The notes under the pieces were generated by a model that saw only the letters and a list, made by a program, of their open reading frames with translations, searched no databases and had not been told where the DNA came from. Position numbers and translations under genes: made by a program. A stretch of 64,000 nt of DNA. Source: Lysinibacillus odysseyi. Its GTDB lineage: Bacteria; Bacillota; Bacilli; Bacillales_A; Planococcaceae. The DNA lies in contig JABUKB010000003.1 in the NCBI GenBank assembly GCA_014595895.1, positions 62,001 through 126,000 on the forward strand, written 5' to 3'. Of the stretch, positions 1 through 8,709 are shown piece after piece (position 1 is the stretch's first letter; every line of letters starts with the position of its first letter).

Positions 1-141
1 GTGTATGATTTCCAAAGACGAAAAGAAAACGAGACATAAATCTCATTTTGACTAAACTAAACTTATCCTCGGAAAGTTTGCCTATAGATGTAAACAAATA
101 ATCCAAATGGGCATACTTCCTCAAAATAATAATTTTGCATT

Positions 142-170
142 TTATTATGTTATCACAGTCGATTTGTCAA
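142..170 (-). promoter_or_regulatory. Probable sigma-A promoter of the gene off the left edge (expected rpoB)
   Basis: Read on the minus strand there is a -35 TTGACA (165-170), a 17-base spacer and a -10 TAATAA (142-147). The remaining bases to position 1 are an untranslated leader with no ORF. In Bacillus the gene after the rplL/ybxB pair is rpoB, so this is inferred to be the rpoBC promoter. The start codon of that gene lies outside the window. Confidence 0.6.
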
Positions 171-193
171 GTCAATCTTTTCAGCTAATTCCA

Positions 194-793
194 TTATTTA
201 ATTGCTCGAATAATCCAATAGCCTTTTTTCTTCTCCACAATATCAACTTCTGAAAACATTTCCTCTAAATGCTTTACGGTTGATGGTGCCCCTTGCTTCT
301 TTTGAATAACCACCCAAAGTTCTCCTTGATCTACTAGCTTCTCATATGATTGCTCGTAAAATCTGAAGATAGTATCTTTTCCTGCTCGGATGGGTGGGTT
401 TGTCAAAATAGCGGCTGCTTTTACATCACCTATCGATGCTAATCCATCACTCTCTAATACATGTACATTTTGAACCCCGTTCATCTGCGCATTTTTTGTC
501 GCTAGCGCCAGTGCACGCGTATTGATATCCATCATTCGTATCGTACGCTCCGGATGACTTTTAGCAATCGACAACCCAATCGGACCATACCCGCAACCAA
601 CGTCCAATACATCTCCCGCTACTACCGGCATTTCGAAAGCTTCGATTAATACACGGGATCCAAAATCTACTTCGCTTTTGCTAAATACCCCGGCGTCCGT
701 TTCAAACGTGAAAACATGACCGAGTAAAGTAAATTTCCATTGGCGTGGTTTACTCTCCGTTTGAGGTTTATTTGAATAATAATGTTCAGACAT
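194..793 (-). CDS. RsmC-like class I SAM-dependent methyltransferase (YbxB family)
   Basis: A 199-residue protein with the SAM-binding motif VLDVGCGYGPIG (about residues 63-74) and the motif NPPIRAG near residue 133. NPP-type motifs mark enzymes that methylate an exocyclic nitrogen of a base, as in the 16S rRNA G1207 methyltransferase RsmC. Its length matches B. subtilis YbxB, which sits in the same place between rplL and rpoB. The ATG follows a strong GAGGAGG site. The family is clear, but the substrate is inferred: RsmC of E. coli is longer and has a duplicated domain that this protein lacks. Confidence 0.9.
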   Translation of the reverse strand: MSEHYYSNKPQTESKPRQWKFTLLGHVFTFETDAGVFSKSEVDFGSRVLIEAFEMPVVAGDVLDVGCGYGPIGLSIAKSHPERTIRMMDINTRALALATKNAQMNGVQNVHVLESDGLASIGDVKAAAILTNPPIRAGKDTIFRFYEQSYEKLVDQGELWVVIQKKQGAPSTVKHLEEMFSEVDIVEKKKGYWIIRAIK

Positions 794-902
794 CGTACAC
801 GCCTCCTCTTCTTAGAAAGACATATCTTATCTCAATATGCAAGAATATGCTTTCCTCTATACAAATAAAAGAAGTCATACTTTTTCTTATCCGTTTAAAA
901 AG

Positions 903-930
903 AAAAGCCCGTCAATATTGACGAGCTTTT
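903..930 (-). terminator. Intrinsic terminator after rplL
   Basis: On the minus strand a 12-bp stem (AAAGCUCGUCAA pairing with UUGACGGGCUUU, one G-U pair) is followed by UUCUUUUU. It lies 20 bases past the rplL stop and would separate the rplJL message from the ybxB-like gene. Confidence 0.85.
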
Positions 931-949
931 CATATAAATAGAGTTAAAA

Positions 950-1309
950 TTATTTAACTTCTACAGTTGCGCCAACTTCTTCAAGTTTAGCTTTGATTGC
1001 TTCTGCTTCATCTTTAGAAACGCCTTCTTTAAGAGCTTTAGGAGCGTTGTCCGCTACTTCTTTAGCTTCTTTAAGACCTAAACCAGTGATTTCACGAACC
1101 ACTTTGATTACTTTGATTTTTTCTGCACCAGCAGAAGCTAAGATTACATCAAACTCAGTTTTTTCTTCAACTGCTGCTGCACCTGCAGCTGCTACAGCTA
1201 CAGGAGCTGCTGCTGTTACACCGAATTCTTCTTCGATAGCTTTTACTAAATCGTTTAATTCTAGAACTGTCATAGCTTTGATAGCTTCTAAGATTTGCTC
1301 TTTATTCAT
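950..1309 (-). CDS. rplL: 50S ribosomal protein L7/L12
   Basis: A 119-residue acidic protein that forms the stalk dimers recruiting translational GTPases. The N-terminal dimerisation helix starts [18 protein letters not shown]. It is followed by an Ala-rich hinge (about residues 33-50) and the C-terminal domain with the conserved [12 protein letters not shown] segment. The ATG follows AGGAGGAAATTAAA. It lies downstream of rplJ in the usual L10-L12 pair under L10-leader control, and its length is normal. Confidence 0.98.
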   Translation of the reverse strand: MNKEQILEAIKAMTVLELNDLVKAIEEEFGVTAAAPVAVAAAGAAAVEEKTEFDVILASAGAEKIKVIKVVREITGLGLKEAKEVADNAPKALKEGVSKDEAEAIKAKLEEVGATVEVK

Positions 1310-1381
1310 TTTAATTTCCTCCTATGGAATGTTTATAGTTTTTAGGCCGTTAAGCCGATGTTTGTTGAAGTTGGGGTGCTA

Positions 1382-1882
1382 TTAAGCGCCTTGCTCTTCT
1401 TTTTGTTCTGCAACAGCTTTTGTTGCAAGCGCGAAGTTGCGCACTGGAGCTTGAAGTACTGATAAAAGCATAGACAGTAAACCTTCGCGTGATGGAAGTT
1501 CTGCAAGAGCTTTAACGTCTTCAACAGATGCGATTGTACCTTCGATGATACCTGCTTTGATCTCAAGAGCTTCGTTTTTCTTAGCGAATTCATTGATGAT
1601 TTTTGCAGGAGCTACTACGTCCTCGTTAGAGAATGCTACAGCGTTTGGACCAGTTAAGAATTCGTTGATTGCTTCTACACCAGCCGTTTCAGCAGCGCGA
1701 CGAGTTAAAGTGTTTTTGTATACTTTGAACTCAACACCAGCTTCACGTAATTGCTTACGTAATTCTGTAACCTGAGCTACAGATAAACCACGGTAGTCAA
1801 CTACTACTACAGATGCAGCAGCTTGGAATTTAGCAGCGATTTCTTGAACTTGTACTGATTTTGTTTCGATTGCTTTACTCAT
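1382..1882 (-). CDS. rplJ: 50S ribosomal protein L10
   Basis: A 166-residue protein that anchors the L7/L12 dimers to the ribosome. The N-terminal domain carries the typical [20 protein letters not shown] segment, and the C-terminal helix that binds L12 ends [12 protein letters not shown]. It is the first gene of an rplJ-rplL unit with its own promoter (2070-2098) and a structured leader. In Bacillus, excess L10(L12)4 binds this leader and reduces expression. The 72-base gap to rplL is normal. Confidence 0.98.
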   Translation of the reverse strand: MSKAIETKSVQVQEIAAKFQAAASVVVVDYRGLSVAQVTELRKQLREAGVEFKVYKNTLTRRAAETAGVEAINEFLTGPNAVAFSNEDVVAPAKIINEFAKKNEALEIKAGIIEGTIASVEDVKALAELPSREGLLSMLLSVLQAPVRNFALATKAVAEQKEEQGA

Positions 1883-1925
1883 AATGACACCTCCTATTAG
1901 AATGAGTCATTTATACCGACAAAAG

Positions 1926-2063
1926 AAAAGCCTCTATATCAAAATAGACATAGAGGCTGAAAGTCATCATCTTAAAAAGAATCCGAATTCCGATGTCCTC
2001 GGTAGGATCATTAAGTGACATGTCACTCCTACTGTCTACGGTACAAATGGATGATTCACAACA
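1926..2063 (-). ncRNA. Ribosomal protein L10 leader with intrinsic terminator
   Basis: The untranslated leader between the rplJL promoter and rplJ. Its 3' part holds a terminator-like hairpin at 1929-1958 (AGCCUCUAU pairing with AUAGAGGCU, then UUUUCUUUU). Position and layout match the L10 leader of Firmicutes, an autoregulatory element bound by the L10-L12 complex. The exact L10-binding fold was not modelled, so the start is set by the predicted transcription start. Confidence 0.75.
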
Positions 2064-2069
2064 GCACCC

Positions 2070-2098
2070 ATCTTACCAAGTAAGCGAGGCGTTGTCAA
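2070..2098 (-). promoter_or_regulatory. Sigma-A promoter of rplJL
   Basis: On the minus strand: TTGACA (2093-2098), 17 bases, TAAGAT (2070-2075). It lies between the rplA stop and the L10 leader and drives rplJL independently of rplKA. Confidence 0.75.
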
Positions 2099-2117
2099 CC
2101 ATTTTTATTAATAAATA

Positions 2118-2810
2118 TTATTTTACAGATGCAGCGTCAATTTTAACAGCTGGACCCATTGTTGTAGTTACGTTTACAGACTTCATGTAAGTACCTTTTG
2201 CTGCAGCTGGTTTAGCTTTAGCTACTACATCGAATACTGTTAAGAAGTTTTCAACTAATTTTTCTGTTTCGAAAGAAGCTTTACCGATTGGCGCGTGGAT
2301 GATACCAGCTTTGTCAGCACGGTATTCTACTTTACCAGCTTTGATTTCTTCAACAGCTTTTGTTACGTCGAAAGTTACTGTACCTGTTTTAGGGTTTGGC
2401 ATTAAACCTTTAGGTCCTAATACACGACCAAGTTTACCAACTTCACCCATCATGTCAGGTGTTGCAACGATTACATCGAAGTCGAACCAGCCTTGTTGGA
2501 TTTTAGCAACCATATCTGCATCGCCTACGTAATCAGCGCCAGCAGCTTGTGCTTCTTTAGCTTTTTCGCCTTTAGCGAATACTAATACGCGTTGAGATTT
2601 ACCAGTACCGTTTGGAAGTACTACTGCTCCACGGATTTGTTGGTCGTTTTTACGAGTATCGATACCTAATTTGAATGCAACTTCCACAGTAGCATCGAAG
2701 TTAACTGTTGATGTTTTTTGAGCTAAAGCGATTGCTTCTGCTGCCTCATATAATTTAGTGCGGTCTACTAATTTAGCCGCTTCTTGGAACTTTTTACCTT
2801 TTTTAGCCAT
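2118..2810 (-). CDS. rplA: 50S ribosomal protein L1
   Basis: A 230-residue protein of the L1 stalk, which helps release E-site tRNA and represses its own operon by binding the message. The conserved segments [12 protein letters not shown] and [15 protein letters not shown] are present, and the length is typical (B. subtilis L1 is about 232). The ATG follows AAGGAGGAAATTAAA. It lies downstream of rplK across a 120-base gap holding a strong hairpin, and its 3' end is just before the rplJL promoter. Confidence 0.98.
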   Translation of the reverse strand: MAKKGKKFQEAAKLVDRTKLYEAAEAIALAQKTSTVNFDATVEVAFKLGIDTRKNDQQIRGAVVLPNGTGKSQRVLVFAKGEKAKEAQAAGADYVGDADMVAKIQQGWFDFDVIVATPDMMGEVGKLGRVLGPKGLMPNPKTGTVTFDVTKAVEEIKAGKVEYRADKAGIIHAPIGKASFETEKLVENFLTVFDVVAKAKPAAAKGTYMKSVNVTTTMGPAVKIDAASVK

Positions 2811-2861
2811 TTTAATTTCCTCCTTGATTGTGGTTGTAGCGGATTGAACCTCCCACGAATA

Positions 2862-2895
2862 AAGGTTGCGCCCTCACAAAGAGAGCAGCAACCTT
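2862..2895 (-). promoter_or_regulatory. Hairpin between rplK and rplA
   Basis: On the minus strand AAGGUUGC pairs with GCAACCUU around an inner GCUCUC/GAGGGC stem, and UUAUU follows. It could be a processing or partial-termination site, or an operator for L1. The structure is seen; the role is inferred. Confidence 0.5.
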
Positions 2896-2933
2896 CCAAA
2901 AACAAATGCATCATCAAGTCTTTGAAGATGGGA

Positions 2934-3359
2934 TTAGTCTTCGATAACGATACCCATGCTTCGTGCAGTACCTTCAACCATTAACATAGCAGCTTCAACT
3001 GAAGCAGCGTTAAGGTCTGGCATTTTTTGTTCAGCGATTTCGCGAACTTTATCACGTTTAACCGTTGCAACTTTATTACGGTTTGGTTCACCAGATCCAG
3101 ATTGGATACCAGCAGCTACTTTAAGTAGTACTGCAGCTGGTGGAGTTTTTGTAATGAAAGTAAATGAACGGTCTTCGAATACTGAAATTTCAACTGGAAT
3201 AATAAGACCAGCTTGATCAGCAGTACGAGCGTTAAATTCTTTACAGAATCCCATAATGTTTACACCTGCTTGACCTAATGCAGGACCAACCGGTGGCGCT
3301 GGGTTTGCTTTACCAGCAGGGATTTGAAGTTTTACAACTTTAATAACTTTTTTAGCCAC
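2934..3359 (-). CDS. rplK: 50S ribosomal protein L11
   Basis: A 141-residue protein of the GTPase-associated centre that binds 23S rRNA. The start is the GTG at 3359 ([20 protein letters not shown]), because GGAGG sits 8 bases upstream and family members begin here. The longer open frame to 3410 adds 17 non-conserved residues and has no ribosome binding site. The [13 protein letters not shown] motif and C-terminal GTARSMGI are present. It follows nusG and precedes rplA. Confidence 0.97.
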   Translation of the reverse strand: MAKKVIKVVKLQIPAGKANPAPPVGPALGQAGVNIMGFCKEFNARTADQAGLIIPVEISVFEDRSFTFITKTPPAAVLLKVAAGIQSGSGEPNRNKVATVKRDKVREIAEQKMPDLNAASVEAAMLMVEGTARSMGIVIED

Positions 3360-3498
3360 GAGACACACCTCCTTAAGTCCGTGATGTGGTAATTGGGTTG
3401 CCCCTCCCACTCAATATCTGTTCGTCAGCTAAGCCGATAACATTAAAAATAAATTATCATAATCAGGTATCGAAAAGAATGACAGTCTGACCTATGAT

Positions 3499-3527
3499 AT
3501 GATAACACTATTATTTTGGTTGCGCAA
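3499..3527 (-). promoter_or_regulatory. Possible promoter of rplKA
   Basis: In the nusG-rplK gap the minus strand reads TTGCGC (3522-3527), 17 bases, TATCAT (3499-3504). The -35 is weak. It would start a leader of about 130 bases before rplK. Confidence 0.4.
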
Positions 3528-3537
3528 GTGCAATAAT

Positions 3538-4077
3538 CTATATTTTACGAATTTGCGTGAAAGCTAGTTCCATCGGTGTTTCGCGACCTAACATATCTAC
3601 TAAGATTTTCACTTTTTCATTTTCAAGGTCAATTTCTTCCACTCTACCTTGGAAGTGAGCAAATGGTCCATCGATCACTTCAACTACATCGTTCACATCA
3701 ATTGCGAGCTCACCAATAGTCGTTTCTGTCATACCCATTTGGATTAATAAACGTTCTGCTTCTTCTGGTAATAGAGGGGTTGGTTTTGCACCACCACCTG
3801 ATGAGCCGATAAATCCTGTTACGCCTGGCGTATTACGCACAACATACCAAGAGTCGTCCGTCATGATCAGTTCCACTAATACATAACCTGGGAATACTTT
3901 ACGCATTACTGCTTTTTTCTTACCATCATCTTTAATATCAATTTCTTCATGCTCAGGTACAATCACGCGGAAAATTTTATCTTGCATGCCCATTGTTTCA
4001 ACACGTTTTTCAAGATTAGCCTTTACACGATTTTCATATCCAGAATAAGTATGCACTACATACCAATTTTTCTCCAT
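3538..4077 (-). CDS. nusG: Transcription termination/antitermination factor NusG
   Basis: A 179-residue RNA polymerase-binding factor. The N-terminal NGN domain starts KNWYVVHTYSGYENRVKANL and includes FPGYVLVE. The C-terminal KOW domain contains DGPFAHFQGRVEEID (about residues 127-160). In Bacillus NusG stimulates pausing and affects termination. It lies between secE and rplK as in most bacteria. A terminator-like hairpin upstream of its start may modulate read-through from secE. Confidence 0.97.
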   Translation of the reverse strand: MEKNWYVVHTYSGYENRVKANLEKRVETMGMQDKIFRVIVPEHEEIDIKDDGKKKAVMRKVFPGYVLVELIMTDDSWYVVRNTPGVTGFIGSSGGGAKPTPLLPEEAERLLIQMGMTETTIGELAIDVNDVVEVIDGPFAHFQGRVEEIDLENEKVKILVDMLGRETPMELAFTQIRKI

Positions 4078-4124
4078 AACGGTGGAGCCTCCTTCTAAAT
4101 ACTTACGATGTAATTTTTCACAAA

Positions 4125-4156
4125 TGAAAAAACCCGTTATCTACTATGGACGGGCT
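4125..4156 (-). terminator. Terminator-like hairpin between secE and nusG
   Basis: On the minus strand AGCCCGU (4150-4156) pairs with ACGGGUU (4131-4137), one G-U pair, across a 12-base loop, followed by UUUUUU. It lies just after the secE stop and about 50 bases before nusG, where an attenuator would sit. Confidence 0.6.
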
Positions 4157-4176
4157 ATTTCATCAATATACTATTT

Positions 4177-4362
4177 TTATAACTCTAAGAACCAACGTAG
4201 CGCCTCTGAAACACCTAAATCTACTACCGTAAAGTACAAAGCAAAGAAAACAACTGTTGCCACTACAACTATTGTATATTTTGTTAACTCTTTACTTTTC
4301 GGCCAGCTTGTTTTGCGCATTTCTGAGCCGACTTCACTTAAGAAGCTTGTAATCTTGCTCAT
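4177..4362 (-). CDS. secE: Preprotein translocase subunit SecE
   Basis: A 61-residue single-span subunit of the SecYEG channel. The amphipathic N-terminal helix carries the family motif SEMRKTSWPKSKELTKYT and is followed by one transmembrane segment (TIVVVATVVFFALYFTVVDLG, about residues 29-50, split here for length: TIVVVATVVFF then ALYFTVVDLG). The size is normal for Gram-positives. It lies between rpmG and nusG in the standard order. Confidence 0.95.
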   Translation of the reverse strand: MSKITSFLSEVGSEMRKTSWPKSKELTKYTIVVVATVVFFALYFTVVDLGVSEALRWFLEL

Positions 4363-4402
4363 TCTCTGCCTAACCCCCGAACAAATCGCTTATTTATAAT
4401 TA

Positions 4403-4549
4403 TTATAACGTCTGCTTGTGCACGGTATGCTCATTACAATATGAACAAAACTTCTTTAATTCAAGACGTATTGAACCTTGCTCTTTAGCAGGCATTGTAT
4501 AGTTTCTTGAGCCACATTTTTCGCAGCTTAAAATGACTTTCTTTGCCAT
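4403..4549 (-). CDS. rpmG: 50S ribosomal protein L33 (zinc-binding form)
   Basis: A 48-residue protein, translated directly from the minus strand: it starts MAKKVILSCEKCGSRNYT and ends FCSYCNEHTVHKQTL. Two CxxC pairs (residues 9/12 and 35/38) form the zinc ribbon of the C-plus type of L33. Many Bacilli also have zinc-free paralogues that replace it under zinc starvation. It sits between sigH and secE as in B. subtilis. Confidence 0.95.
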   Translation of the reverse strand: MAKKVILSCEKCGSRNYTMPAKEQGSIRLELKKFCSYCNEHTVHKQTL

Positions 4550-4629
4550 TGTCTCACCTTTTTTCGGCATTTTGTCTTATCAAGACTAACACCTAATAGA
4601 CAGGCTGTCAATAACACGACCTGTTCTCT

Positions 4630-5286
4630 TTACCATAATTCACTTTGCTCTAAGTGGCGCTCTAATTTACGTTTGACGCGTTGCAAAGCATTGTCTATTG
4701 ACTTTACATCACGGTTTAGTAACTTCGATATTTCATTGTAGGACCGGCCTTCTAAGTAAAAGGCTAACACCTGTTGTTCTAGCTCACTTAATACCTCACT
4801 CATCTCATCTTCTAATCTATTATATTCTTCTCGATTGATCATCAAATGCTCTGGGTTATCCGGAGTTGGATTTGTAATAACATCCATGAGTGTTCTTTCC
4901 GACTCTTCATCGTAGATAGGCTTGTCCAGCGAGACATATGAATTGAGCGGAATATGTTTTTGACGTGTCGCCGTTTTAATGGCTGTAATGATTTGACGAG
5001 TAATACATAGTTCAGCAAACGCTCGGAAGGACGCAAGCTTGTCCCCTTTAAAATCACGAATAGACTTGTAAAGCCCAATCATCCCCTCTTGTATAATATC
5101 TTCTTTATCGGCACCAATTAAAAAATATGACCGCGCCTTTAACTTTACAAATAATCGATATTTCTTAATCAAGAAATCTAACGCTTCAGTATTGCCTAAA
5201 TGCACGAGTGCTACAAGCTCCTCGTCTGAAACTTCCTCAAAATGCTGTACAACTTGCAATTCCTCACTTTTAAGCAATCTGTTCAC
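4630..5286 (-). CDS. sigH: RNA polymerase sigma-H factor
   Basis: A 218-residue sigma-70-type factor that turns on early sporulation and post-exponential genes in Bacillus. Region 2 includes IIQEGMIGLYKSIRDF and FRAFAELCITRQIITAIK. Region 4 has the helix-turn-helix EGRSYNEISKLLNRDVKSIDNALQ near residues 175-200. Size and position, between rae1 and rpmG, match spo0H of B. subtilis. A sigma-A promoter lies just upstream. Its presence agrees with the cotD gene further on. Confidence 0.96.
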   Translation of the reverse strand: MNRLLKSEELQVVQHFEEVSDEELVALVHLGNTEALDFLIKKYRLFVKLKARSYFLIGADKEDIIQEGMIGLYKSIRDFKGDKLASFRAFAELCITRQIITAIKTATRQKHIPLNSYVSLDKPIYDEESERTLMDVITNPTPDNPEHLMINREEYNRLEDEMSEVLSELEQQVLAFYLEGRSYNEISKLLNRDVKSIDNALQRVKRKLERHLEQSELW

Positions 5287-5312
5287 CCCAGTACGTCAGA
5301 ATCGTTAGCAAT

Positions 5313-5342
5313 AGTATAATAGAATTGGAAAATAAAGGTCAA
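5313..5342 (-). promoter_or_regulatory. Probable sigma-A promoter of sigH
   Basis: On the minus strand: TTGACC (5337-5342), 18 bases, TATACT (5313-5318). It starts right after the rae1 stop. In B. subtilis the sigH promoter is sigma-A dependent and AbrB repressed; no AbrB site can be called by eye. Confidence 0.6.
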
Positions 5343-5346
5343 CGAG

Positions 5347-5859
5347 TTATTTTAGTCCGCGACGCATTTTTTCCAGTTCAAGTGCAATATCTTCTCGCAC
5401 GTGGATTCTTCCAAAAGGCTTTTCATGTTGTGTATGCTTTACCTTTTGAGAAATTTTCGATTGGATAATCTGGACTTCAATTTCTAGTTCGCGGGCAGAT
5501 ATTCGGAGAGCCCCATTCCCAAATACTACATTTTGTTCCGTCATGTCAGACGTGGCTACATGGATTTGGATTCGACGCCCTCTCAATTCACTCGATAGTT
5601 TTTCTATCCGTTCATCTGCCGTTTCATTTTTCCTTGTATAAATAACCTCTACATCCGATTGTAAATAAAGTTGTTCTACCCCTTGGGAAAGGTGTGCATC
5701 AAACACAATAATGACGCGCCATCCTTTTACCGCCTTATATTCCGCCATTAGCTCTACAAGACGGTCACGCGAGTCCTCAAAATGATGATCTCGAAGCGGA
5801 CGTAGCTCTTTCCATGCACCAATCATATTGTAGCCATCTACTAGCAAAATATTTTTCAT
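5347..5859 (-). CDS. rae1: Ribosome-associated endoribonuclease Rae1 (YacP, NYN domain)
   Basis: A 170-residue PIN-like NYN nuclease. In B. subtilis Rae1 enters the ribosomal A site and cleaves mRNA in a translation-dependent way. The acidic site motif LLVDGYNMIGAW is at residues 4-15, a second acidic patch VIIVFDAH near 48-55, and TSDMTEQN near 102. The start lies 5 bases after the rlmB stop with only a weak ribosome binding site, which suggests translational coupling. Confidence 0.92.
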   Translation of the reverse strand: MKNILLVDGYNMIGAWKELRPLRDHHFEDSRDRLVELMAEYKAVKGWRVIIVFDAHLSQGVEQLYLQSDVEVIYTRKNETADERIEKLSSELRGRRIQIHVATSDMTEQNVVFGNGALRISARELEIEVQIIQSKISQKVKHTQHEKPFGRIHVREDIALELEKMRRGLK

Positions 5860-5864
5860 ATGAC

Positions 5865-6614
5865 TTACCCGATTTCGTGGCGTTTTCGGTACACTTCATA
5901 CATCAGAAGCGCAGCTGCTACGGATGCATTCAATGATGTTACATGACCCGTCATCGGCAAATGGTAAAGGAAATCGCATTTCTTTTTCAGTAATGTACTC
6001 ATGCCTTTTCCTTCACTGCCGATGATGATGGCTAACGGTAATGTAGCATCCATTTTACGATAATCTGCAGAGCCTTTTGCATCTGTTCCTGCAATCCATA
6101 CCCCGCGCTCTTTTAATTCTTCCACTGTTTGTGCTAAGTTTGTCACACGTACGACCGGTACATGCTCAATTGCCCCTGTCGAAGCCTTCGCCACTACAGC
6201 TGTTAACCCGACAGCACGACGTTTCGGAATAATAATACCATGTACCCCAATCGCGTCAGCCGTACGCATAATAGAGCCTAAATTATGTGGATCCTCTAAC
6301 TCGTCCAAAATAAGGAAAAATGGATCTTCCTGCTTTTTCTGCGCAGCTGCAAATAAGTCGTCTAGTTGTGCATAATCGTATGCTGCGACCGATGCGACAA
6401 TCCCTTGATGATTAGCGTCTGTTAATTGATCTACTTTTTGCTTCGGTACAAATTGGACTAATACGCCGCGTTCACGCGCTAAATCTAATAATTCATTGAT
6501 ACCCGTTTTTTTAACACCTTCAGCAATCCATAATTTATTGATTTCTCGACCTGAACGAAGCGCTTCCAATACCGGATTTTTCCCTGCGATCATTTCGCTG
6601 TTTTGTTCCGCCAT
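5865..6614 (-). CDS. rlmB: 23S rRNA (guanosine-2'-O)-methyltransferase RlmB
   Basis: A 249-residue SPOUT methyltransferase for Gm2251 of 23S rRNA. The N-terminal substrate-binding domain is residues 1-80 (GKNPVLEALRSGREINKLW). The trefoil-knot motifs are LDELEDPHNLGSIMRTADA (about 103-121), IIIGSEGKGMS (about 196) and LNASVAAALLMYE near the end. The length is normal. It lies between mrnC and rae1, and the mrnC stop is only 3 bases upstream, so the three form an RNA-metabolism operon. Confidence 0.95.
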   Translation of the reverse strand: MAEQNSEMIAGKNPVLEALRSGREINKLWIAEGVKKTGINELLDLARERGVLVQFVPKQKVDQLTDANHQGIVASVAAYDYAQLDDLFAAAQKKQEDPFFLILDELEDPHNLGSIMRTADAIGVHGIIIPKRRAVGLTAVVAKASTGAIEHVPVVRVTNLAQTVEELKERGVWIAGTDAKGSADYRKMDATLPLAIIIGSEGKGMSTLLKKKCDFLYHLPMTGHVTSLNASVAAALLMYEVYRKRHEIG

Positions 6615-6617
6615 CTC

Positions 6618-7025
6618 TTATACTCCTTTTTCAATAAACTCAATCGCATACTCGATAATTTCCTCTGCGCGAGCTATTTCTTTAGTTAAAAATAAAAACC
6701 CTAGTATCGCCTCAAAGCCTGAACTATTGCGATACGTCTGAACATCTGTATTTTTAGGTACGGTACCTGATTTGGCATTGCGCCCCCGACGAAAGACGGC
6801 GAGCTCCTCTTCGGTTAGAAAGTTCTCCGTCATCATCTGGTGTACTATGGCTGACTGAGCCTTGGCAGATACATACTTTGTCGCTTCTTTGTGCAATGTA
6901 TTAGGCTTTACGCGCCCTGCTAATAACAGGTGCTCGCGTACTCTTTGTTCCAGCACCGCATCGCCCATATAGGCGAGTGCTAATGCGTTTAATTGTTTCA
7001 CATCTTCTAGGCGAAGTTTTGACAT
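6618..7025 (-). CDS. mrnC: Mini-ribonuclease III (23S rRNA maturation)
   Basis: A 135-residue RNase III-like catalytic domain without the double-stranded-RNA-binding domain. In B. subtilis it trims 23S rRNA precursors. The catalytic signature ALAYMGDAVLEQRVREHLL (residues 16-34) carries the conserved Asp. Length and location between cysS and rlmB fit the family. The cysS stop is only 4 bases upstream, so the genes are co-transcribed. Confidence 0.95.
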   Translation of the reverse strand: MSKLRLEDVKQLNALALAYMGDAVLEQRVREHLLLAGRVKPNTLHKEATKYVSAKAQSAIVHQMMTENFLTEEELAVFRRGRNAKSGTVPKNTDVQTYRNSSGFEAILGFLFLTKEIARAEEIIEYAIEFIEKGV

Positions 7026-7029
7026 ATCC

Positions 7030-8427
7030 TTATCCTCGTTTCCAACGTGTACCTTGGCGGGTATCTTCTAAGATAATATTCATCGCGGCTAATTGATCGC
7101 GAATCTCATCAGAACGGGCAAAATCACGGTTTTTACGGGCTTGGATACGCTCTTCCAGCAGCGCTTCAATCTCTTCATCCAACAGGCCTTTTTCCTCTGC
7201 AACAACAATCCCCAGCACATCGCCAATGATGTCAAATGTCTTTAAAATAGCTTTCAATACTGCTTCATCTGTATTTGCTTCTTTCAAGTACGTATTGGCA
7301 ATACGCGACAATTCGAATAATACAGAAATGGCATTGGCCGTGTTGAAATCATCATTCATCGCTTCTTCAAATTGTTTCTTTATCTCTTCTACTTTTGTTA
7401 GCCATTCTGTACTATCTTCCGTTAAACCTGCTGAAGCTTGCAAACGGTGCTCAACGTTCGCATAAGCTGTGCGGATACGCTCTAAACCGGCTTCTGCCGC
7501 CTCTACCAGCTCCTGTGCAAAGTTAATCGGATGACGATAATGAACGCTTAGCATAAAGAATCGCAGTACTTGCGGGTCAATTTGCTTGCGAATATCATTC
7601 ACCAATACGAAGTTCCCTAGTGATTTCGACATTTTCTCATTGTCGATATTAATATACCCATTGTGCATCCAGTAACGCGCAAATGTTTTGCCTGTATGGG
7701 CTTCTGATTGCGCAATTTCGTTTTCATGGTGCGGGAATGCCAAATCTTGACCCCCTGCGTGAATATCCATTGTATCACCTAAATGCTCGCGTGCCATAAC
7801 AGAACACTCAATATGCCAGCCTGGGCGACCTTCTCCCCACGGACTGTCCCATTTAATCTCTCCTGGCTTTGCCGCTTTCCATAAGGCAAAATCTAATGGG
7901 TCTTCTTTTTTCTCTCCAGCTTCAATGCGTGCGCCGATTTTTAGATCATCGATTGGTTGATGAGATAGTTTACCGTAGCCATCGAATTTACGTGTACGGT
8001 AATAAACGTCACCTTCTGAGGCATAAGCATAGCCTTTACTGATCAGTACTTTGATAAACTCAACGATATCCTCCATATGCTCTGTGACACGTGGATGAAC
8101 GTCCGCTTTTTTACAGCCAAGTGCAGTGACATCTTCAAAGTATGCAGCGATAAAGCGCTCAGTTAGTTCGAAAACATCCTCACCCAATTCGTTGGCAGCT
8201 TTGATGATTTTGTCGTCTACATCTGTAAAGTTGGATACGAATTTCACATCATACCCTGCATATTGTAAATAGCGACGAACCGTATCGTACACAATGACTG
8301 GGCGTGAGTTGCCGATATGGATATAGTTGTACACGGTCGGTCCACACACATACATCTTTACTTTACCTTCTTCTAACGGAATAAACTCTTCTTTTTGACG
8401 AGTTAATGAATTATAAATTTGGATCAT
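7030..8427 (-). CDS. cysS: Cysteine--tRNA ligase
   Basis: A 465-residue class I synthetase that charges tRNA-Cys. The start is the ATG at 8427 ([15 protein letters not shown]), which is preceded by AAAGGAG. The frame runs open upstream to 8526 but that stretch is T-box leader. Zinc ligands are C28 in YVCGPTVY, the Cys in IECSVMARE and the HHENE motif. HIGH appears as YIHIGNSRP and KMSKS as KMSKSLGN. No cysE precedes it, unlike in B. subtilis, and a cysteine T-box sits directly in front. Confidence 0.98.
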   Translation of the reverse strand: MIQIYNSLTRQKEEFIPLEEGKVKMYVCGPTVYNYIHIGNSRPVIVYDTVRRYLQYAGYDVKFVSNFTDVDDKIIKAANELGEDVFELTERFIAAYFEDVTALGCKKADVHPRVTEHMEDIVEFIKVLISKGYAYASEGDVYYRTRKFDGYGKLSHQPIDDLKIGARIEAGEKKEDPLDFALWKAAKPGEIKWDSPWGEGRPGWHIECSVMAREHLGDTMDIHAGGQDLAFPHHENEIAQSEAHTGKTFARYWMHNGYINIDNEKMSKSLGNFVLVNDIRKQIDPQVLRFFMLSVHYRHPINFAQELVEAAEAGLERIRTAYANVEHRLQASAGLTEDSTEWLTKVEEIKKQFEEAMNDDFNTANAISVLFELSRIANTYLKEANTDEAVLKAILKTFDIIGDVLGIVVAEEKGLLDEEIEALLEERIQARKNRDFARSDEIRDQLAAMNIILEDTRQGTRWKRG

Positions 8428-8457
8428 AGTCGTCCACTCCTTTTTCAAGTTAATAAA

Positions 8458-8700
8458 AAACGCCCCTGCCATCAATCGATGACAGAGACGCATGGATGCG
8501 CGGTTCCACTCTGAATTGAAGGACATGCCTTCCCCTTGATGTTCGGTAACGGGAACAACTCGATTTTGTCTACTGCAATGTTCAACAAAATGCTCAAAGG
8601 TGCATTTCTATAGCGTTCATTTAGACTACTTACAGCCGGGATAGTCCTCTCTTGAAAGTGAAATCGCTATATACTTCTCCTTCTCCACGCTTTTACGATT
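8458..8700 (-). ncRNA. T-box riboswitch, cysteine-specific, controlling cysS
   Basis: On the minus strand the leader carries the T-box core AGAGTGGAACCGCG (8499-8512), whose bulge pairs with the tRNA acceptor end. Downstream is a 14-bp terminator hairpin (8460-8491) with UUUUUU. Stem I has the specifier segment GAAATGCACC, where TGC at 8602-8604 is a Cys codon, next to CGCTATA pairing with TATAGCG. Uncharged tRNA-Cys would stabilise the antiterminator and switch cysS on. It begins right after the gltX stop. Confidence 0.93.
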
Positions 8701-8709
8701 GATGGATGT

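Noticed and set aside
993-1385. Plus-strand ORF antisense to rplL
   Set aside because: An Ala-rich shadow of the rplL codons; the real gene is on the minus strand.
7030-8526. Longer cysS start at 8526
   Set aside because: The extension is T-box leader RNA, including the T-box core itself; the ATG at 8427 has the ribosome binding site.
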